From Cordia subcordata (lineage: Eukaryota > Streptophyta > Magnoliopsida > Boraginales > Cordiaceae): a stretch of DNA of 64,000 bases. The stretch lies in the NCBI GenBank assembly GCA_028554755.1, contig JAPTOF010000006.1:8302501-8366500 (forward strand). The letters run 5' to 3'. Positions within the stretch are counted from its first letter, which is position 1. Each line of letters starts with the position of its first letter. Positions 24,773 to 36,346 of the stretch are shown piece after piece. Under the pieces are notes generated by a model that was given only the letters and a program-made list of their open reading frames with translations, searched no databases and was not told the DNA's origin. The position numbers were made by a program, and so were the translations under genes.

Positions 24773-25636
24773 ATGGGTTGCTGTGTGAGTGCAGCCTCAA
24801 ACTCAAAGCCTCACCATTTTAACATCAAACAATCATCATCATCATCACCACCACCACCACCACCAACTCATCCACTGCCTGAAGAAGAAACAGTTGTGAA
24901 AGAAGTCCTCACAGAGACACCTTCACTGCCCAAACCATCAACCACTTCGAGTGTTGATGATGAAAATGATCAGCCCAAAAAGGCTATGCTTGTACCACCT
25001 GCTGCACCACTGCCAAAGATGCAAAAGAACCACCAGCACCACCAGCAGCTGCAGCGAGAAGACGATGTCGTTTTGAAGAAGCCCAGAATGGTTTTCAACC
25101 TGGATGAGCTCTCTGAAGATGCCTCGGAGATTTGCAGCACTTTGACTGAGAGTGTCTCTGCAGCTACTGAGCAAAACAAAGTGATGGATGATGAGTATGA
25201 TGTTGATGTCAATGATGACGCCGGAAAGATCCGGCAGAGGTCCCCGGCGAAGCACCGGAACAGGATGGTCTCCGCTGAGTCTCCGGTGAGAAGGTCCGAA
25301 CCGTCCCCGGGTCGTGTCAGGGCAGGAGGACGCGAGAGGGATGCTAATGGGTTGCGGGCCTATGGGCAGAGGAGGGGCTACCCTCGGAGCTCCGACCGGA
25401 GGTCTAGGTCGCCGGCGATGCACGTGGACGAGTCCGGGAAGAGAACGGGTCTGGGGCGTTGCCCGTCGGCGAGGAGAACTGGGAAGTCACCGAGTCGGGT
25501 CGGATCAGAATTGGGTGATGAAACCCGGAGAGTACAGAATGGTAATGGTAATGGTAGAGAAGACACGTGCCCACCGACCAGTAGGGAGTCGTTGGAAAAT
25601 CCACTTGTGTCCCTGGAATGTTTTATTTTCCTTTAG
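24773..25636 (+). CDS. Plant Ser/Arg/Pro-rich protein with MGCC lipidation-type N terminus
   Basis: A single-exon gene of 287 aa. It begins MGCCVS: Gly2 followed by two Cys is the pattern for N-myristoylation plus palmitoylation, which suggests membrane anchoring. A poly-Ser/poly-Pro stretch follows (about residues 21-32), then an acidic segment (LDELSEDASEICSTLTESVS, about 111-130) and a long basic RSP-rich region (RQRSPAK, RRSEPSP, RRSRSPA, TGKSPSRV). The end ESLENPLVSLECFIFL looks like the conserved tail of plant proteins annotated as serine/arginine repetitive matrix-like, so the stop appears genuine. The ATG is the first in a purine-rich context (AAAGAAATGG). The gene is much richer in GC than its surroundings. 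No catalytic domain is seen and the function is unknown; a splicing role should not be assumed from the name. Confidence 0.85.
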   Translation: MGCCVSAASNSKPHHFNIKQSSSSSPPPPPPTHPLPEEETVVKEVLTETPSLPKPSTTSSVDDENDQPKKAMLVPPAAPLPKMQKNHQHHQQLQREDDVVLKKPRMVFNLDELSEDASEICSTLTESVSAATEQNKVMDDEYDVDVNDDAGKIRQRSPAKHRNRMVSAESPVRRSEPSPGRVRAGGRERDANGLRAYGQRRGYPRSSDRRSRSPAMHVDESGKRTGLGRCPSARRTGKSPSRVGSELGDETRRVQNGNGNGREDTCPPTSRESLENPLVSLECFIFL

Positions 25637-27207
25637 GTTAGAAGTGTAATTTTCTCGAAGCTCCTGGGGGTAATATTTGGTGCATGTGGGTGACAAAGTT
25701 ATTAGCTATTTGGCATTTGCCCATTAAATTTTGTCATTTTTGTGCAAAGAAAAAAAGTCGAAAATATGCCAAAAATTTAAATCAAATATTTGAATAACGA
25801 CTTATTATAACAAAAGATCTTAAATTTAAATTTAAATGATCTGCTAATACTTTGGTCGATTGGCTTGCCACAGCAATTTGGCAAGGTGAGTTGCCTACAT
25901 TTGACCTGCATGTCCTCCTCTACCCCTTGTACGCATTGTATCACATGATTGATCTGGTTCTGAGATAGGTGGACCTAGTGATTCTTTAATAATATTACTT
26001 CTTTTTAGATTAAAAATACCTAAATTTATTTCTCTGCATTACAAATCTTGTCTAATTAATTTTTTTTTGGTCAAAATATTGTCTAATTGTTGATTGTCTT
26101 GGAAAATGCACATAGGTACAGGGTTGGCTAGGGGGTTTATCGCTTAAATATAATCTCACTTGGGTTGACTTCGTCGGCATTTTGAATGCTAATAAAATGC
26201 ATTGCCTCTCCAAAAAAAGAAGAAAAAGAAAGAGAAAAAGATTACACAAGTTCCTTGATATGCACTAAGGTGTAACACATGAATTTGTGTACCCTCATAA
26301 AGTTATAATATTATATAAAATTTTTAATTTAAATGAATAAATAATGTAGTTGAAATAAAAATGTTAAAAAAAGTCCACTATCATTTAATTTCTTAGTGGA
26401 AAGTTGACTGTGATTACCATGATTTCGTAATGCATTATAAGGCAAAATCAACTTAAGGAAACAATGAAGATTAAAAATTCAAGTTAATACGAGGGATGGT
26501 AGTGATAGTGCGTTAATGGGGTTAGGTATGCTTACGAAATGTACGTTGAATAATTAGTGACGCGACGAAAATGCTTTTTGATTTCTTAAATTATTGCCAA
26601 GACGCAGTTTTAACAAAGTAATAGCAATGGTTTGCTCGTTTGTGTAGTTGCATGCAACAATTTGTTTCTCAAATGTGTAAGTACATGCGATTGAACAGGA
26701 AAACTCTCTAAACTTGCACCACCCAAGTAAATAAAATTAAGTTGAGCCTACTATTTTATGAGTTGAAAATAAGGGATGGTGCCAGTTTGAAGAGGTTTTT
26801 TAATAAACCGATATATTGCTATTTGGTGTGCTTTTTGTTATGGATCAAAATACCTTTGAAAGTTGGTTGAAAATCTACATTATGCTAGACAATTGATCAT
26901 TTTATAAATGATTTTAAACTTTTGGTTAACAAAATTGGAGATTAAAGTATTATTCATATATGAAAGAGTACTAATAGATTGGTGAACTATCTATCTGAAA
27001 ATGGCTAAATTAGGTACTTCAGCTCCTAATCGGATGCCATGTCCTCCTACCCAAACCACAGGTGTTGGCTAAACTAGTCTTCTTTTATTAAAACCATCTA
27101 TTTTCGATTAAAAGAGAAAAAGAAAAGAAAAAAGAAAGTTTCGTTGAGGGGTTGAATGTTCGTGTCACATTCTAAGGTACTACTGTCCTCGTGGGGTGTC
27201 CTTTTTA

Positions 27208-27426
27208 GGGCCGTTTAAATTAATTCTTTTTAAAAGCATTTTTAACCATTTAAAAAAAATAGTCTTTTTTAAGAGTTAAAAATTTTAATTTTTAAAAAAG
27301 TTATATTTCAGCTTTTTTCATAGATTTAATTTTTTTGGATACCAAATTAAATAGTAAATTCAAAAATAGTGTAATTTTTTAGGAAAAAAAATATTTTTAT
27401 TAAAAAAACCCAATTCAAATAGGCCC
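27208..27426. mobile_element. Harbinger/Tourist-type MITE copy with TTA target duplication
   Basis: The left end GGGCCGTTTAAATTAATTC matches the inverted right end CAATTCAAATAGGCCC. It is flanked by TTA on both sides (27205-27207 and 27427-27429), the 3-bp duplication typical of PIF/Harbinger elements. 219 bp, non-coding. Confidence 0.75.
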
Positions 27427-28010
27427 TTAAGCTCTTTGTAAGCAGTGTCTTAACACTAATCCTGATTTTGTGCGGATTTAAGTTTGAAATATGAGAAATA
27501 TAATCCTCGTTAATTTTATTATGCACTTCTATAATTTAATATTCTTTGCTAAAAGATTATTCAGCCTTCACTATTTAACTAATTTTTTATTTTTTTAAAA
27601 AATATTTTAACTATTACTGATAATTAAGATATTTTATACCCACACCCGCTAACTAATGTATGTATGAGAGGTGAATATTTGTCTTTGTCAAGGTTGAATC
27701 CTTTCTTATTTTTTATTCTCTTTTATGTATAAGAGAGATAATCTCAACTATTTGTACGAGACTAAATTAATTTGGACCTATGTGAGAAAGTGAGAATATT
27801 AACGAGTAATAGGGAAATGGAGAAAAAGGGAGGTTGTCGTTGAGATCTTGCGAGGGTTCACTTAAGTAAGTTGGCTGGGTGGGTGATACGTTGGACGGGA
27901 GTAAACGGGTTTACTTCTAGAGCTGAAAAGTTAAAATGAGTTCACGTTAGAAGTGTTTGTATCGCAAATGCAACGGCGCATCATAACTATATGCGTGGTT
28001 TCACCTCTAT

Positions 28011-28216
28011 GAGTTCGTTTGGATTGATTTTTTTTTTAAATATTTTTTAATTATATTTTTTTAAATTAAAAATTCTGACTTTTAAAAAAATTTGTATTTG
28101 AATTTTTTTTTTTCAGAGTTTCAGATTTTTTGAAAACCAAATCAAATAATTATTACAAATTTAAGGTAATCTTTTTAAGAAAAAAAGTGTTTTTAAAAAT
28201 CAATCCAAACAGGCCC
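28011..28216. mobile_element. Harbinger/Tourist-type MITE copy
   Basis: The left end GAGTTCGTTTGGATTGATT is inverted in the right end ATCAATCCAAACAGGCCC. The flanks read TAT on both sides. Another copy starts only 22 bp further right. Confidence 0.7.
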
Positions 28217-28238
28217 TATATGTCACTCCTGCCACCAA

Positions 28239-28427
28239 GTGCTTATTTGGATTTTTTTTTTGTAAATTTTGTAATAAATATTTAGATTAGATTTTCACAA
28301 AAAATGAAACTTTGAGAAGATCAATTTTTTCAAAAATCAAAAATTTTAACTTCTTCAAAGAGCTCTTCTTTTTTAAAAGTTAAAAAAAAAAAAAAACACT
28401 TTTAAAAAAAGTCGATCCGAACAAGCC
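28239..28427. mobile_element. Harbinger/Tourist-type MITE copy
   Basis: The left end GTGCTTATTTGGATTTTTT pairs with the right end GTCGATCCGAACAAGCCC. It is more diverged than its neighbour at 28011-28216, and no clear target duplication is visible. Confidence 0.6.
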
Positions 28428-29994
28428 CTTCACCTCATGGTTTGAAGTTTCACTGAAGAATTTTCGGAAGAAAGCCATTGTCTCGTTCGGGGTAGTAGAC
28501 GTTGCAGATTGAACAAATCCGTAACAAAGTCCGTTATTATGATAAATTAATATGAACATAACGGAGAAATATAATATCTCTTGAATCAGAGGATTGTGTT
28601 TCTTACTTAGATGGAGGGAAAACGTTGGAAACGAGAATTGGATGGTGACTTCCACTTCAGAAATCCCAATGCAAAAATAGGTCAATCCAGGGCGTATCAG
28701 TGTCTCTGTACCATTCCTTTGTCGTTTTTTCTTGGGGGACAAATCATATCTTTCTTCACCAAATCTTGAAGTTGAGTGGGAAAAAAGAATGTTACAAGGG
28801 GGTTCAAAGTTCAAATTTCAAGCACAAATAGCTACAAAAAGAATCATTCACAAACCATCCATTTCTCTTAAATTTGTTTGGACTTTTCAAAACGGCATAG
28901 CAAACTGTTTGTTTCTGTTTAAGACTTTCGGCTTTGGCTTCGGCTTCGACGTAGCAAGTTGTTTTTTAATATTTGTATAGTATATGATTTGTTCATTGCA
29001 TGGATTTGATATAAATTTAATATTATTAATTATATAGATAATTTATGTTATGGGTATTAATCAATTTGATTAAATAACTTGATTATAATCTATTTTGTTA
29101 TTTCATTGAGAATAATATTTATTCGTTTATTTTTTGTAAATTGGGTGTAAGATAAGGTAAGCTAGCGAAGAATGTTATATGAAGAGCTATAATGGAAAAA
29201 GCTTTTCAAAATTTAAGAAATGTTTTTCTAATTAAAAGCGTGGAAGAAAAGCTTTTCTTTTGGGCCAACGTGCAAAGGGAAGTTTCTTTTTTTCTCTTTT
29301 TTGGGCTAGTATGTGGGAACACTATTCTTCTTCTTCTTCTTCTTCTTCTTCTTTTCCTCTTTTTTTTTTTTTTCTTTTTTTGGAATTCAAAAGCAATGGA
29401 GCTTTATGGTGGCAGTGGCATCCACGTTCCGGTAGCAGCTCAAGGCAGGAACATTGTTATTTTTTGTTTTTCCTGGTTCAAAAGCAATACAACTCTATGG
29501 TGGCAGTACCAACTCAAGGTAGTCAAAGATTGAAAATTAGTATTATAAGATGAGATTGTCATATTGAAAAATATTTTTTTAATATTTAGTTATCACGTAG
29601 AAAAATATTTGCGAATAAGAGATTTTTATAAAGAATTTAAAGAGTTCAAAATTTTAAAAATAAAAAATAAGAAAATAAGAAATAGAGCCTTAGTATGGGT
29701 CGCAGTGAGGGAAAGAGAAATAGTTATTATGTAAAGAGAGAACTTTGAGTATAGCATTAAATTCAATTTAGCTTTCATCTTTTTAAGGTCCTAAACTCAA
29801 ATTTGAGTATAGCGGTAAACTTGATTTGAAAAAAAAAAAGAAAGGAATAACACGAGAAAAAAAAAATTATGAAAAACACAGGGACAATGAATTTACCAAT
29901 TAGACGTGACAACTAGTTGGGCCTCAGCAAACATTGACCTCAATCTTGTCCATTTTCATTCTTGGGCTGTTTCGTTTTCTCCATCAAATTATTA

Positions 29995-30222
29995 GGGCCT
30001 GTTTGGATTGGTTTTTATTCAGGAAAAAATATTTTTTTTCCTGAAAAATTGCATTAAATTTGCAATAACTATTTGATTTGACTTTCAAAAAAGCTAAAAC
30101 TCTGAAAAAAGCTTAAATAGAGCTTTTTTTAGAAGCCAGAATTTTCAGCTTATCAAAAAAAGTTGTTTTTCAAAAACTGTTAAAAAAAAGCGCTTTTAAA
30201 AAAAGACAATCCAAACGAGCCC
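29995..30222. mobile_element. Best-preserved Harbinger/Tourist-type MITE copy
   Basis: The ends GGGCCTGTTTGGATTGG and CAATCCAAACGAGCCC are nearly perfect inverted repeats. The element is flanked by TTA at 29992-29994 and 30223-30225. The 228-bp interior is A/T-tract rich and can fold on itself (AGCTTTTTTTAGAAGCC region). It serves as the reference copy for the family in this window. Confidence 0.85.
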
Positions 30223-30852
30223 TTAATCATATCGACAAACAGGTAGTAACCAGTTTAGGCCTTGCACATATTTCTGTGTTTTATATTTACACCACTAGTA
30301 ATGAGCTCAAGTGTCGATTGTTAGATGTCTCTCTCTTCTAAGGGGTTTATTTATAGCTGTGTCAACAGTCGTCGAGACCTGTATGGCTTTGTTCTCTTAT
30401 AGACTCGTGAGAACCTTAACATTGATCCCTGCTGTTGATCCAGAGCACTAGGAAGATTTTGAGATCATCAACTGAGTGTGGGTGGTCTGGATGTGGGCCA
30501 CTTTGGGCCTCACAGTAATGGTGGGTTGCTTGCTTTTACAAGTAATGGTGGGCCAAAGCTGTCTAACAGGCTGAATATAATTCCACAAAATATGTTTCTC
30601 CCAGAAATATATTGATGAAAAGGCGAGCTAAATGCCTCTGCCACAACTCCCTCTCTAATGATCAGGTGGATTCATGCCAGCCTCAGCATGGTGACTCCCT
30701 TAAGTTATATACAAGAAATTATGAACTCACAGGAAGAAAAAGGCCAAAATGATTTCTGATGCAATTTTTTTTTTTTTTTGACAGAATTGTCTCACGATGT
30801 TCGTGAATTGAATTCTATACGTAGGTTTTTTTATGATGCTCGCGAGTGGCCT

Positions 30853-32904
30853 TCAGATTGAGCTCGAAGATGTGTTTGAGTTCGAATTCAGGGCGAACCT
30901 GGGAAGCGAATAAGGTTGATGGGGAGGCCACGGCACGCGTTCTGGAGGACATGGCAGAGGCGCGGCATTAGCAATGAAAGTAGGGATGAGTTCTCCAGGC
31001 ATCAACACTGAAACCTCTCTGGCATTGGTAGATATCTGCATCAAAATGCAATTCAGAGATTGGAAATATAAGAATGACAAAGTTAACTAACATGGAGAAC
31101 ACATAAATTTGTGTCACAAGAGAAAAAGAACAACTTTCCAACAAGTTGAAATATGTAGAAAAAAGACCATAACGTGAAGAGAAACACCTTTTGACACTTC
31201 TATATTCTTCCAATTTATTAACTTTTTTTTTTTTTTGCAAAAAATACCATCATTATTGCTGCCTAGCACTTCAGAATTATTCCCAGCATAAGCTGGATCA
31301 AACGTTGAAGCCCTGTAAATGTGCTTCTCACACAACTAAACTCCCATTCAAATTGTTATTTGGAAAATGAGCAATTACGGCAAATGCAAAACATACATTA
31401 TGGTGATCAGGGAATAGCTCAAGTAATTGATACTATCACGGAGGGTTGGGCCGAGGCCAAGAAGTGAGGGGTCTTTAAAATTAAAAAAAAAAAATGTGTG
31501 GCACATATATGGTAACTAATCTCTCGATAAAACTGCGATGCTTGCACCATTAATCCTACACCTAATCTCCCATTACAGTGTAGCTTTTAGAATTGCACAC
31601 CAGATAAGTTTATCATTAATTATATGAATAGCTAAACTACTGCTGGGGACAAAATTAGGTGACTTCTAAATTAATAATTAAATCCTTCTTGTCCAGTCAA
31701 ATTAATAAAGCAAATGAAACAGCATGTAAAGAGTTGTTATTTAAATTAAACTAGATTGTTAGTACTCAGATTAATTGAAAGAATCCAGAGTCTTGTATAT
31801 TATTAAAGCTGGGAATGGAATAAGATATTTTGAAAGTAGGCGACCTGTCTCCAGCTCCGTGGCTTTCCATTAATGCAACACCAACATGTAGCCAGGTAGT
31901 AATGCAACAACTTTTTCTTTTTTTTGTTTTGTTTTTTTTTTCCCCCTTTCGTCTTTAGCTGAGTAAATGCGACAATTTTGTTTACACACCTAACATAAGA
32001 ACGTCAAATGAGATTTTATAAAGCCGGGTGAGTTACAATTGAGGTAGGTGATGAATTAGTATTGATCTCCCTAAGAAAAAGGCAAGAAAAAGCATTGTTC
32101 AAATATCAAACAGTAAGCCGCAAAACAAGGAATTCTTTTCTTGGATGACAAATTGGGTTCAAATCTCATTATAGTCAAAATTAAATTAGGGGTAAGGAAT
32201 TAATTTTTGTTAACCACCACTTGTAATACGGGCCCCCTCTTATCTTTCTTTTCTCTTTGCTTCATCATTCGAGATAGAAGAACCTTTTATCATGATCATA
32301 AGGTAATGATCCATCACCCTGCTAATTCTTTTTTTTAAAGACAAATGGTAGACTCTATCAGGGAAGTGGAAGAACCGCTAAAACTGCGCGAAATCATCAC
32401 AAGTATTTATGTTCTGAAAATTTAAAAACCAGATCACGACTTTATAGGTCATATTAATCACTTGAACTATTAACAAGCAAATTCATACGCATGCTCTAAA
32501 AATTTTAGCATCTGCTCTCATAACGAGGACATTCTACAATAAGTTCTTTCGAGGGTATGTTTTCGCGTTAGGGAAGGAGTGATAAATAACGATGCTTGTT
32601 CGATTATACTACTAACCTTAGGGGATGGATAGCCAAGCTTTGCGTAGAACCCGACCTCGGACTCAACATCACCACGCCGCTGGGCAGTGGACGTCGAAGA
32701 CGGCGTCAATTCCGGCGGCGAGATGGGCTTAAGGAACCTCTCAAAGATGGCCATGACAAGAAACATGGAGATGAGAATAGCAGTAGCCACAAACCCAAAA
32801 GAAACTGCATTAACTGAATTATCAAAATGCCTCCACTGATCATCTTTCTGCATGTAAACTGGTGCTCCTGTTGGTGCCCAACTCCATTTCTCTTCATCAC
32901 CCAT
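30853..32904 (-). CDS. Plant-specific single-pass membrane protein, two exons
   Basis: Exon 1 is 32904-32617 and exon 2 is 31035-30853. The junction is AAG|GTTAGT to GATGCAG|ATA, phase 0, and the product is 156 aa. The N terminus MGDEEKWSWAPTGAP is Trp/Pro rich. Residues about 31-55 (AVSFGFVATAILISMFLVMA) form one membrane segment, followed by IFERFLKP. The tail has Ser/Thr/Pro sequence and, across the junction, YPSPKISTNAREVSVLMPGE followed by LIPTFIANAAPLPCPPERVPWP. I recognise the EVSVLMPGE/IPTFIA/PCPPER pattern from uncharacterised small plant proteins, but no function is known to me. The ATG at 32904 was chosen because the conserved block starts there and the only upstream in-frame candidate codon is TTG. 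The intron is 1,581 bp. Confidence 0.8.
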
Positions 32905-32959
32905 TTTTTTTTCTTTCTTGCTATGCAACCTCTAAGATTTCAACTCAGCATTAAAACTG

Positions 32960-32976
32960 CTTCACTATATATATCA
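32960..32976 (-). promoter_or_regulatory. Possible TATA box of the 32.9-kb membrane-protein gene
   Basis: The minus strand reads TTGATATATATAGTG about 60-70 bp upstream of the ATG. This spacing implies a leader of only about 35 nt, which is short, so another start site further upstream (beyond the GA repeat at 33172-33188) is possible. Confidence 0.3.
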
Positions 32977-32999
32977 ACAATGATGTGTTCAAGAAAGCC

Positions 33000-34350
33000 A
33001 ACATAACAACAAAGGACATGCAGCAAAAAAAAACAGTTAGGACAGTTTATTGTAGGTTTGATTTAATGCTTTTCTCAAGGCCTTTGCGGCATTACCAAAG
33101 CAAGCAAAGTACTTAAGATGCTTTGGTAAAAGTGAGACTTGTGTATTACGCGCAGGTCATGCAACGGTTGAGAGAGAGAGAGAGAGAGGGCTTTGGGATT
33201 TGGATATGAACCCTTTCTGTAGTTAAGAGCCTGTTGCTTTAATACACAAGTTGGAAATAGTACCTCTCTTAGTGTGTGTGTGTGTGTTTTTCATTCATTT
33301 TTTTTTTCTTTTTTTCTTTCTTTTTTTTGCCCTTTTTTCAACTGCTTTTGGCAGTTGAAGTGGACGTCTTGGTCAGACAAGTATGCAAGAAAGCTCACCT
33401 AACAGGCCCAAGCTTTACCGTTTACAAGTGAGCCACACCTTTTGGTGTTTCTCCTTTCTATTTCCCTCCCAATTTATTTTCTAGTTGAAATTAATCAAAT
33501 GGTATAGCGAAAATGGACGTTAATTTGGTAATGAAAAGACAGATAAAAAATCTTTCCCGCGATGAAGCTCTATCAAAAAATTACATTGGGAGCCCGTCTG
33601 TCTTTGCTTATTTGGACGTGGTAATTATAAACCATTGGTGCTTTTAAGTAAGTTTTCATATATGTTTTTAAGTAAGTAATAAATAAGTATATAATTGTTC
33701 AAATAATATATCATTATAAGTTGTTAACTTATTTGATAAGTATGTGTTTATCACTAGCACATTAGTTGAATTAACTAAAAAAGTTATTTCATTAATAGAT
33801 GTCATAAAATGCTATTAGTATCTAAGTTTTCATTAAAATAGTTTTTTAATATAATACCTTATATATAGAGCAAATTAATTAGTTTTAGTTTAATTTTTCT
33901 TAATTCTATAAGTAGGTTTGATACTTTACAAATCCTTAAAAAAGTACATCGACGAGTTCGTAGATACTCTATGATGATTATAATTAACTGCGTATGTTTA
34001 TTCCAATGATGCCACGCTATTTCTATATCAATTTATAAGTATTTATGTTAATGAAAATTTCATGGGAGAAAGTTAAATGTTAAAGTTTGTGGGGGAATTT
34101 AAGATAATATTACATATAACTTCACAGGAAAGAGAACACTCATTCTGACTACAATCTTTTTATGTTATTGTTATAATTTAAAAAACAAGTATACCCTTTC
34201 AAATTAACAAAACGATAATAGCAAGGCTTACATTTTTCTTTCTTTGGCTTTTTTATAAATTATAATTAAACTTGACAAGAGAGTGGATTTCACATTTTGT
34301 TTACGGATGAAACAATACCAAATAAAGGAGACACCATTGACTGGAATCTT
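33000..34350. other. Intergenic AT-rich DNA
   Basis: A GA microsatellite sits at 33172-33188 and a GT run at 33275-33288. From about 33610 to 33780 there are GCTTATAAGT-like motifs shared with the elements at 42.2 and 45.7 kb. No gene is seen. Confidence 0.45.
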
Positions 34351-34480
34351 TTAGGTTAACTATTCTACAATAAAACATGAGAATAGGTGGCGGTTTTATG
34401 ACAGTGGTTTGGGTGAACAGTTGGCCATAAACAACAAAGGTGACGGTTTAGTCCAATAAGCGCTGCTAATTATAGTTATA

Positions 34481-34850
34481 GGTGGTAGTTTCCTTGCGAA
34501 CTGCCATTAGTTGCCTTGCATTTTATTTTTTTGAATTAGTAAAAACATATTTATATTATATTATATTTTTTTGAATTATTAAAAAAGCTACAGACGGCGG
34601 TTTCTTTACGAACCTTCACTAATTGTCTTGCATTTTATTTTTTCAAAATAGTAAAAATGTGTTTATATTACATTTTCTTTTTTTGAATTATTAATAAAGA
34701 TATAGGCAGCAGTTTCCTTACCAACCACCGCTAATTGTACTGCATTTTATTTTTTTGAAATACTAGAAATGATGTTTATATTAAATTTTATTTTTTTCCA
34801 ATTAAAAAGCTATAGGTGGCGGTTTTACCATAACCGCCACCCATAGTGAT
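34481..34850. repeat. Tandem repeat (about 111-bp period) with a perfect terminal hairpin, CACTA-like
   Basis: The motif GGYRGYRGTTTC-like recurs at 34481, 34593, 34705 and 34815, each followed by a CTAATTG, GCATTTTATTTTT, GAATTATTAA body. The last copy forms the perfect hairpin GGTGGCGGTT (34815-34824) / AACCGCCACC (34832-34841). Sub-terminal GGCGGTTTT/AACCGCC repeats are characteristic of plant CACTA (CMC/EnSpm) transposons. Related GGCGGTTTT motifs continue left to about 34390 and right to about 35300, but intact CACTA ends are not visible. Confidence 0.55.
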
Positions 34851-34932
34851 AAATATTTTTTAAAAAAAATCATAGGCGATGGTTTGGTGTGATAGGCAGT
34901 GTTTTTCCATAATAAGCGGCAATTTCTTCAAT

Positions 34933-34936
<4 letters not shown>

Positions 34937-34970
<34 letters not shown>
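34937..34970. repeat. TA microsatellite
   Basis: About 17 uninterrupted AT/TA units directly after the CACTA-like repeat. Confidence 0.9.
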
Positions 34971-35439
34971 TTTTATGTGAGATAGTTAACGGATGGATAC
35001 TTAGTTTGTTTGGTAGGTAAAATGGTTATAGGGCATTACAGTAATAAACGTTTCAAATTCGAAAATGCTATTTTGTCATTGACAAAGAAGAGTTGTTTTG
35101 GGGCAGCTTAAAGATTCAATGTAGCAAGATGCTTTTTCTCCCCTTGTGTTGCGCATGCGGTTTTATTATTTTTTAATTTTCTTAAAATATTTTTTATTAG
35201 AATTGTAATTTTCGCATAGGCGACGGTTTCGGAACTGCTATTTATGGCGTTGTATAATAGGCCATGACGGTATAGGTGACACAAGCTTAGGCAATAGTTT
35301 TAAAGTTTTATAAGGTTACTCTTTGCTCTAAAATCAAAAATAGATTCGATACAATTCAAACATATAAGAAATGATCAAAATACAAAAATGATTTCTAATT
35401 TTATTCCATAATAATTTTTTTTAAAAAAAAGAGTTTCAT

Positions 35440-36346
35440 TTTTTATATCTTCCTTGCATATGTATAAGACAGAATCAATTCAATGTCTAAAAAGGATTAC
35501 CATTCCTTAATTTTTTGAGGAATCCTTCATTAGTGATTGTGAATGACTGATTTTTTCAATCTTTTCGACCTTGGTTCTATAGGAACAAGTCAGAAAGATT
35601 AAGAAATAGAACAATCTGATTTAATTCATTCTCAATGGCTGGATCCAATCTCTTGTCCTTGCGGAAAGGAAAAGTCTCATGCATGGTTTTAAATAAGAGA
35701 AAGAAGTGAGGAATTCTCTTTTCATAGATTCTATTTTGAGAGAGTTGAAAAAGTACTATCTCGTTGAAAGGTTCTATACGTCTACTCTTTCTCAACGCAT
35801 TTCTTTAGACAAAGCCTCTGTTTGCAACCCCTTGCATTTCTTTAGACAGAGACTCTGTTTGCAACCCCTAGTCAAGAATATACTATCTCCCTACTATTTT
35901 ATACAGATAAGATAATCAATAAAGGGTATGGATTAGATCATGTTTTATAATACGGTTAATCACCATGTTAACTAATCGATTACGATAAATTGGATCAGAT
36001 TTTACCCTTTTTTTCGTTTTTTTTCCTGTAGTATCTCAATGTGAAATGAGCGTGAAAGGGATCGTTCTCAATCATGAAAAAAATGGAATAAAACAAATGG
36101 GGAAAAGTCGACTATTGGAATCGAATCGATGACCATCGCATTTGCTCTAACCTTTGAGCTATGTGGGCCCACATAACAAAAATTTTCTATGCCTAGGAGG
36201 AATTTGAATCAGGAAGGGTTGGCAAGAATCAATGCGATAGCGAGGTTGAGCAGTAACGAAGGCATGGTTCATACTCTAAGAAAGAGTATATCTTATGCCT
36301 AGATTTCTTATAGTGCTACTAATTGTCAATGGTTTTGTGATAGAAT
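35440..36346. other. Plastid-like DNA segment (probable NUPT)
   Basis: The less AT-biased segment contains a degenerate trnT-UGU (36106-36168) with flanks of the rps4-trnT-trnL type, and at about 35655-35725 a stretch (GTCTCATGCATGGTTTT, then GAGAAAGAAGTGAGGAATTC) that resembles domains V-VI of a plastid group II intron. A 37-bp direct repeat (GCATTTCTTTAGACA...) is present twice at 35797-35833 and 35834-35869. The borders are guesses, and the two plastid-like parts may come from different places. Confidence 0.5.
36106..36168 (-). pseudogene. Degenerate plastid trnT-UGU with a 10-bp deletion
   Basis: The minus strand reads GCCCACATAGCTC, GGTTAGAGCA, AATGCGATGGTCATCG and ATTCGATTCCAATAG, the D arm, anticodon 3' arm, variable and T-arm pattern of plastid trnT-UGU. 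About 10 bases covering the anticodon 5' stem and the anticodon itself are missing, and the acceptor stem no longer pairs well. It cannot make a tRNA. Confidence 0.65.

Larger units (their letters stand above)
25640..30850. other. Intergenic DNA with a cluster of MITEs
   Basis: Apart from the four MITE copies listed separately, the tract holds a CTT microsatellite at about 29322-29354 and long A/T runs. The open frame around 28380-28814 (-) and those around 29192-29553 (+) have no recognisable family features. Confidence 0.5.

Noticed and set aside
25314..25649. 111-codon frame overlapping the MGCC gene in another frame, and several minus-strand frames there
   Set aside because: They are shadows caused by the GC-rich coding sequence of the real gene.
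28380..28814. 144-codon minus-strand frame
   Set aside because: It starts from within and reads through MITE-derived A/T runs. No conserved motif, no promoter and no splice partner were seen.
35577..35915. Two open frames (one per strand) in the plastid-like segment
   Set aside because: Neither matches a plastid protein that I can recognise. The region reads as spacer and intron-like sequence.
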